A stretch of DNA of 5,380 nt from Rubrobacter sp. GTDB taxonomy: Bacteria > Actinomycetota > Rubrobacteria > Rubrobacterales > Rubrobacteraceae. The notes beneath the pieces are model-generated. The model was not told the DNA's origin. It was given only the letters and a program-made list of their open reading frames with translations, and did no database searches. The stretch spans positions 1 through 5,380 of the forward strand of contig JADDPM010000139.1 of the NCBI GenBank assembly GCA_016781885.1. Direction: 5' to 3'. A program made the position numbers and the translations under genes. This document shows, piece by piece, positions 3,950 to 5,380 of this stretch (the stretch's first letter is position 1; each line of letters opens with the position of its first letter).

Positions 3950-5380
3950 TTGGATAATATTACCGAGACTCAGTTCTACGGCCCGAACCTCGGCTACGTC
4001 CTGGAGCTCTACGAGCTGTACAGAGAAGATCCGGACTCCGTCGACGAGAGCACCCGGAGCTTCTTCGAGAACTGGAGCCCCCCGCAGCCCGCAGGCAAGA
4101 ACGGGCAGGCCACAGCGGGAGCGCCGGTGGCCGCCGGGGCGGACGTGCTCAAGGTCGTGGCAGCTACCAAATACATCCGGGCCATTCGGGACTTCGGGCA
4201 CCGGGCAGCTCAGCTCGATCCCCTAGGGGCTCTGCCCCTAGGGGACCCGGCGCTCAATCCCGATTTCTACGACCTCAGCGACGACGACCTCGAAGCCCTG
4301 CCGGCGAACATACTCAACGCCCCGGGCGTGGGTCCGATTCCGCGCCGGACGAACTCCGCGCGGGAGGCCGTCGAGGAGCTCCGGCGTATCTACTGCAAGA
4401 CCACAGGCTACGACTTCGGTCACATCCACTCGCCCGAAGAGCGATTCTGGCTCAGGGAGGCGGTCGAGTCGGAGCGCTTTAACGAGGTCCTCGAGGGGGA
4501 GAAGGCAAAGAGCCTCCTCCAGAGCCTCACGCGGGTCGATACCTTCGAGAAGTTCTTGCACAGGACGTTCTTGGGACAGAAGCGCTTCTCCATCGAGGGT
4601 CTGGACATGACGGTGCCGATGGTCAACTCGCTCGTCCGCTCCGCCGCGAACACCGGTATACCCGAGGTGCCGATAGGGATGGCTCATCGCGGCCGGTTGA
4701 ACATGCTCGCTCACGTCTTGGACAAGCCATACGCGAAAATCTTTGGCGAGTTTCAGAAGCCGGAGAAGGGCGAGAAGCCGTCGGTCACCGAGAGCCCGGG
4801 CGGTGCCTGGGTCGGCGACGTAAAGTACCACCTCGGCATCCGGGGCTTCCAACTAGAAGAGGGCGAAGAGGACACGAAGGTCGTGGTCAACCTGACGCCG
4901 AACCCGAGCCATCTTGAGGTCGTCGACCCGGTCGTGGAGGGCATGGCCCGCGCCACCCAGGAGACGCGAGACGAGCCGGGCGCGCCGAAGCAGGACGAGG
5001 AGGCGTCGCTGCCGGTACTCATTCACGGGGACGCGGCGTTTCCGGGGGAGGGGGTCGTGGCCGAGACCCTCAACCTCTCCAGGTTGCCCGGCTACAAGAC
5101 TGGCGGGACCGTCCACATCATCTCCAACAATCAGATCGGTTTCACCACCGAGAAGACCGACGCCCGTTCGACGACCTACGCCAGCGACCTCGCCAAGGGG
5201 TACGAGATGCCGGTCGTCCACGTCAACGCCGATGACCCGGAGGCTTGCCTGGCGGCGGCGAGGCTCGCGTTCGCCTACCGCCAGGAGTTCGGCAAGGACT
5301 TCGTGATCGACCTGATCGGTTACCGGAGGTTCGGCCACAACGAGGGCGACGAGCCGACCTACACCCAGCCGAAGATGTAC
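3950..5380 (+). CDS. sucA: 2-oxoglutarate dehydrogenase E1 component, partial (N-terminal 477 codons)
   Basis: This is the thiamine-diphosphate E1 subunit of the 2-oxoglutarate dehydrogenase complex, which decarboxylates 2-oxoglutarate and passes the succinyl group to the lipoyl E2 subunit in the TCA cycle. The N-terminal E2-binding-type helix is present (FYGPNLGYVLELYELYREDP, then DSVDESTRSFFENW). A Pro/Ala/Gly linker (about 45-62) leads directly to the E1 core. Core landmarks: FLGQKRFSIEG, GMAHRGRLNML with H246, GDVKYHLG, NPSHLEVVDPVV (about 318-329), and GDAAFPGEG with D361. ISNNQIGFTT carries N394, the same 33-residue spacing from D361 as between the E. coli ThDP/Mg ligands D374 and N407. 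YRRFGHNEGDEP lies at 458-469. Family members are about 930-950 residues, so roughly half lies beyond the window. There is no acyltransferase domain of the mycobacterial Kgd type. The frame is unbroken. TTG 3950 is chosen for its upstream GGGGGTG; GTG 3941 is the alternative. Confidence 0.95.
   Translation, partial: MDNITETQFYGPNLGYVLELYELYREDPDSVDESTRSFFENWSPPQPAGKNGQATAGAPVAAGADVLKVVAATKYIRAIRDFGHRAAQLDPLGALPLGDPALNPDFYDLSDDDLEALPANILNAPGVGPIPRRTNSAREAVEELRRIYCKTTGYDFGHIHSPEERFWLREAVESERFNEVLEGEKAKSLLQSLTRVDTFEKFLHRTFLGQKRFSIEGLDMTVPMVNSLVRSAANTGIPEVPIGMAHRGRLNMLAHVLDKPYAKIFGEFQKPEKGEKPSVTESPGGAWVGDVKYHLGIRGFQLEEGEEDTKVVVNLTPNPSHLEVVDPVVEGMARATQETRDEPGAPKQDEEASLPVLIHGDAAFPGEGVVAETLNLSRLPGYKTGGTVHIISNNQIGFTTEKTDARSTTYASDLAKGYEMPVVHVNADDPEACLAAARLAFAYRQEFGKDFVIDLIGYRRFGHNEGDEPTYTQPKMY
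4219..4245. repeat. Perfect palindromic hairpin within sucA (CCCCTAGGGG twice)
   Basis: Two copies of the 10-bp palindrome CCCCTAGGGG (4220-4229 and 4235-4244) are arranged so that the whole 27 bp is an inverted repeat: 12-bp perfect arms (4219-4230 and 4234-4245) around the 3-nt loop TCT. It is translated in frame as DPLGALPLGD at about residues 90-99 of E1, between the N-terminal segment and the core. CTAG is generally rare in bacterial DNA and CTA is an uncommon Leu codon in GC-rich genes, yet both occur twice here. It could be a dispersed repeat tolerated in a variable loop, or an mRNA structure element. Confidence 0.75.

Noticed and set aside
3720..4191. Eleven-base direct repeat GGCCATTCGGG in the TPR gene and sucA
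   Set aside because: It is short, occurs in two unrelated coding frames, and is plausible by chance in GC-rich sequence.
4238..5338. Leftward open frames opposite sucA (up to 204 codons)
   Set aside because: They are shadows of the sucA frame, with Arg/Val/Leu-rich low-information translations and no family motif.

Overview
This 5.4-kb window is from a GC-rich bacterium. The frequent ATA (Ile) and AGG (Arg) codons, several TTG starts, and a 2-oxoglutarate dehydrogenase E1 without the fused acyltransferase domain seen in Mycobacterium and Corynebacterium suggest a deep-branching actinobacterium such as Rubrobacter. That placement is an inference from reading alone; no database was searched.

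Layout. A rightward flavoprotein of the type II NADH:quinone oxidoreductase family (21-1421) converges on a leftward two-gene unit. In that unit a trans-sulfuration-family PLP enzyme (TTG start at 3360, ends 2116) is followed 15 bp later by a cysteine/thiol-dioxygenase-like cupin (2100-1444). A short, relatively AT-rich region (about 3361-3461) separates this unit from a divergent rightward TPR protein of about 104 residues. After a 173-bp leader-like intergenic region, the window ends inside sucA, whose first 477 codons are present in one open frame.

How the genes fit together. The leftward pair reads as a small sulfur-amino-acid unit: one enzyme would make or cleave sulfur amino acids, and the other would oxidise a small thiol to a sulfinate. 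The flanking genes are central energy metabolism: E1 feeds the TCA cycle, and the flavoprotein would pass NADH electrons to quinone. No mobile element, tRNA, rRNA, CRISPR array or phage gene is visible.

What stands out. The window is mostly housekeeping; I do not see a clearly new multi-gene system. The best leads are a perfect 12-bp-arm palindrome in the sucA reading frame that contains CCCCTAGGGG twice, Asn in place of the central Gly of the NADH-binding motif of the flavoprotein, and Leu in place of the catalytic-triad Tyr of the dioxygenase-like cupin. Secondary leads are the structured sucA leader with two mini-ORFs and the TTG starts of three of the five genes.
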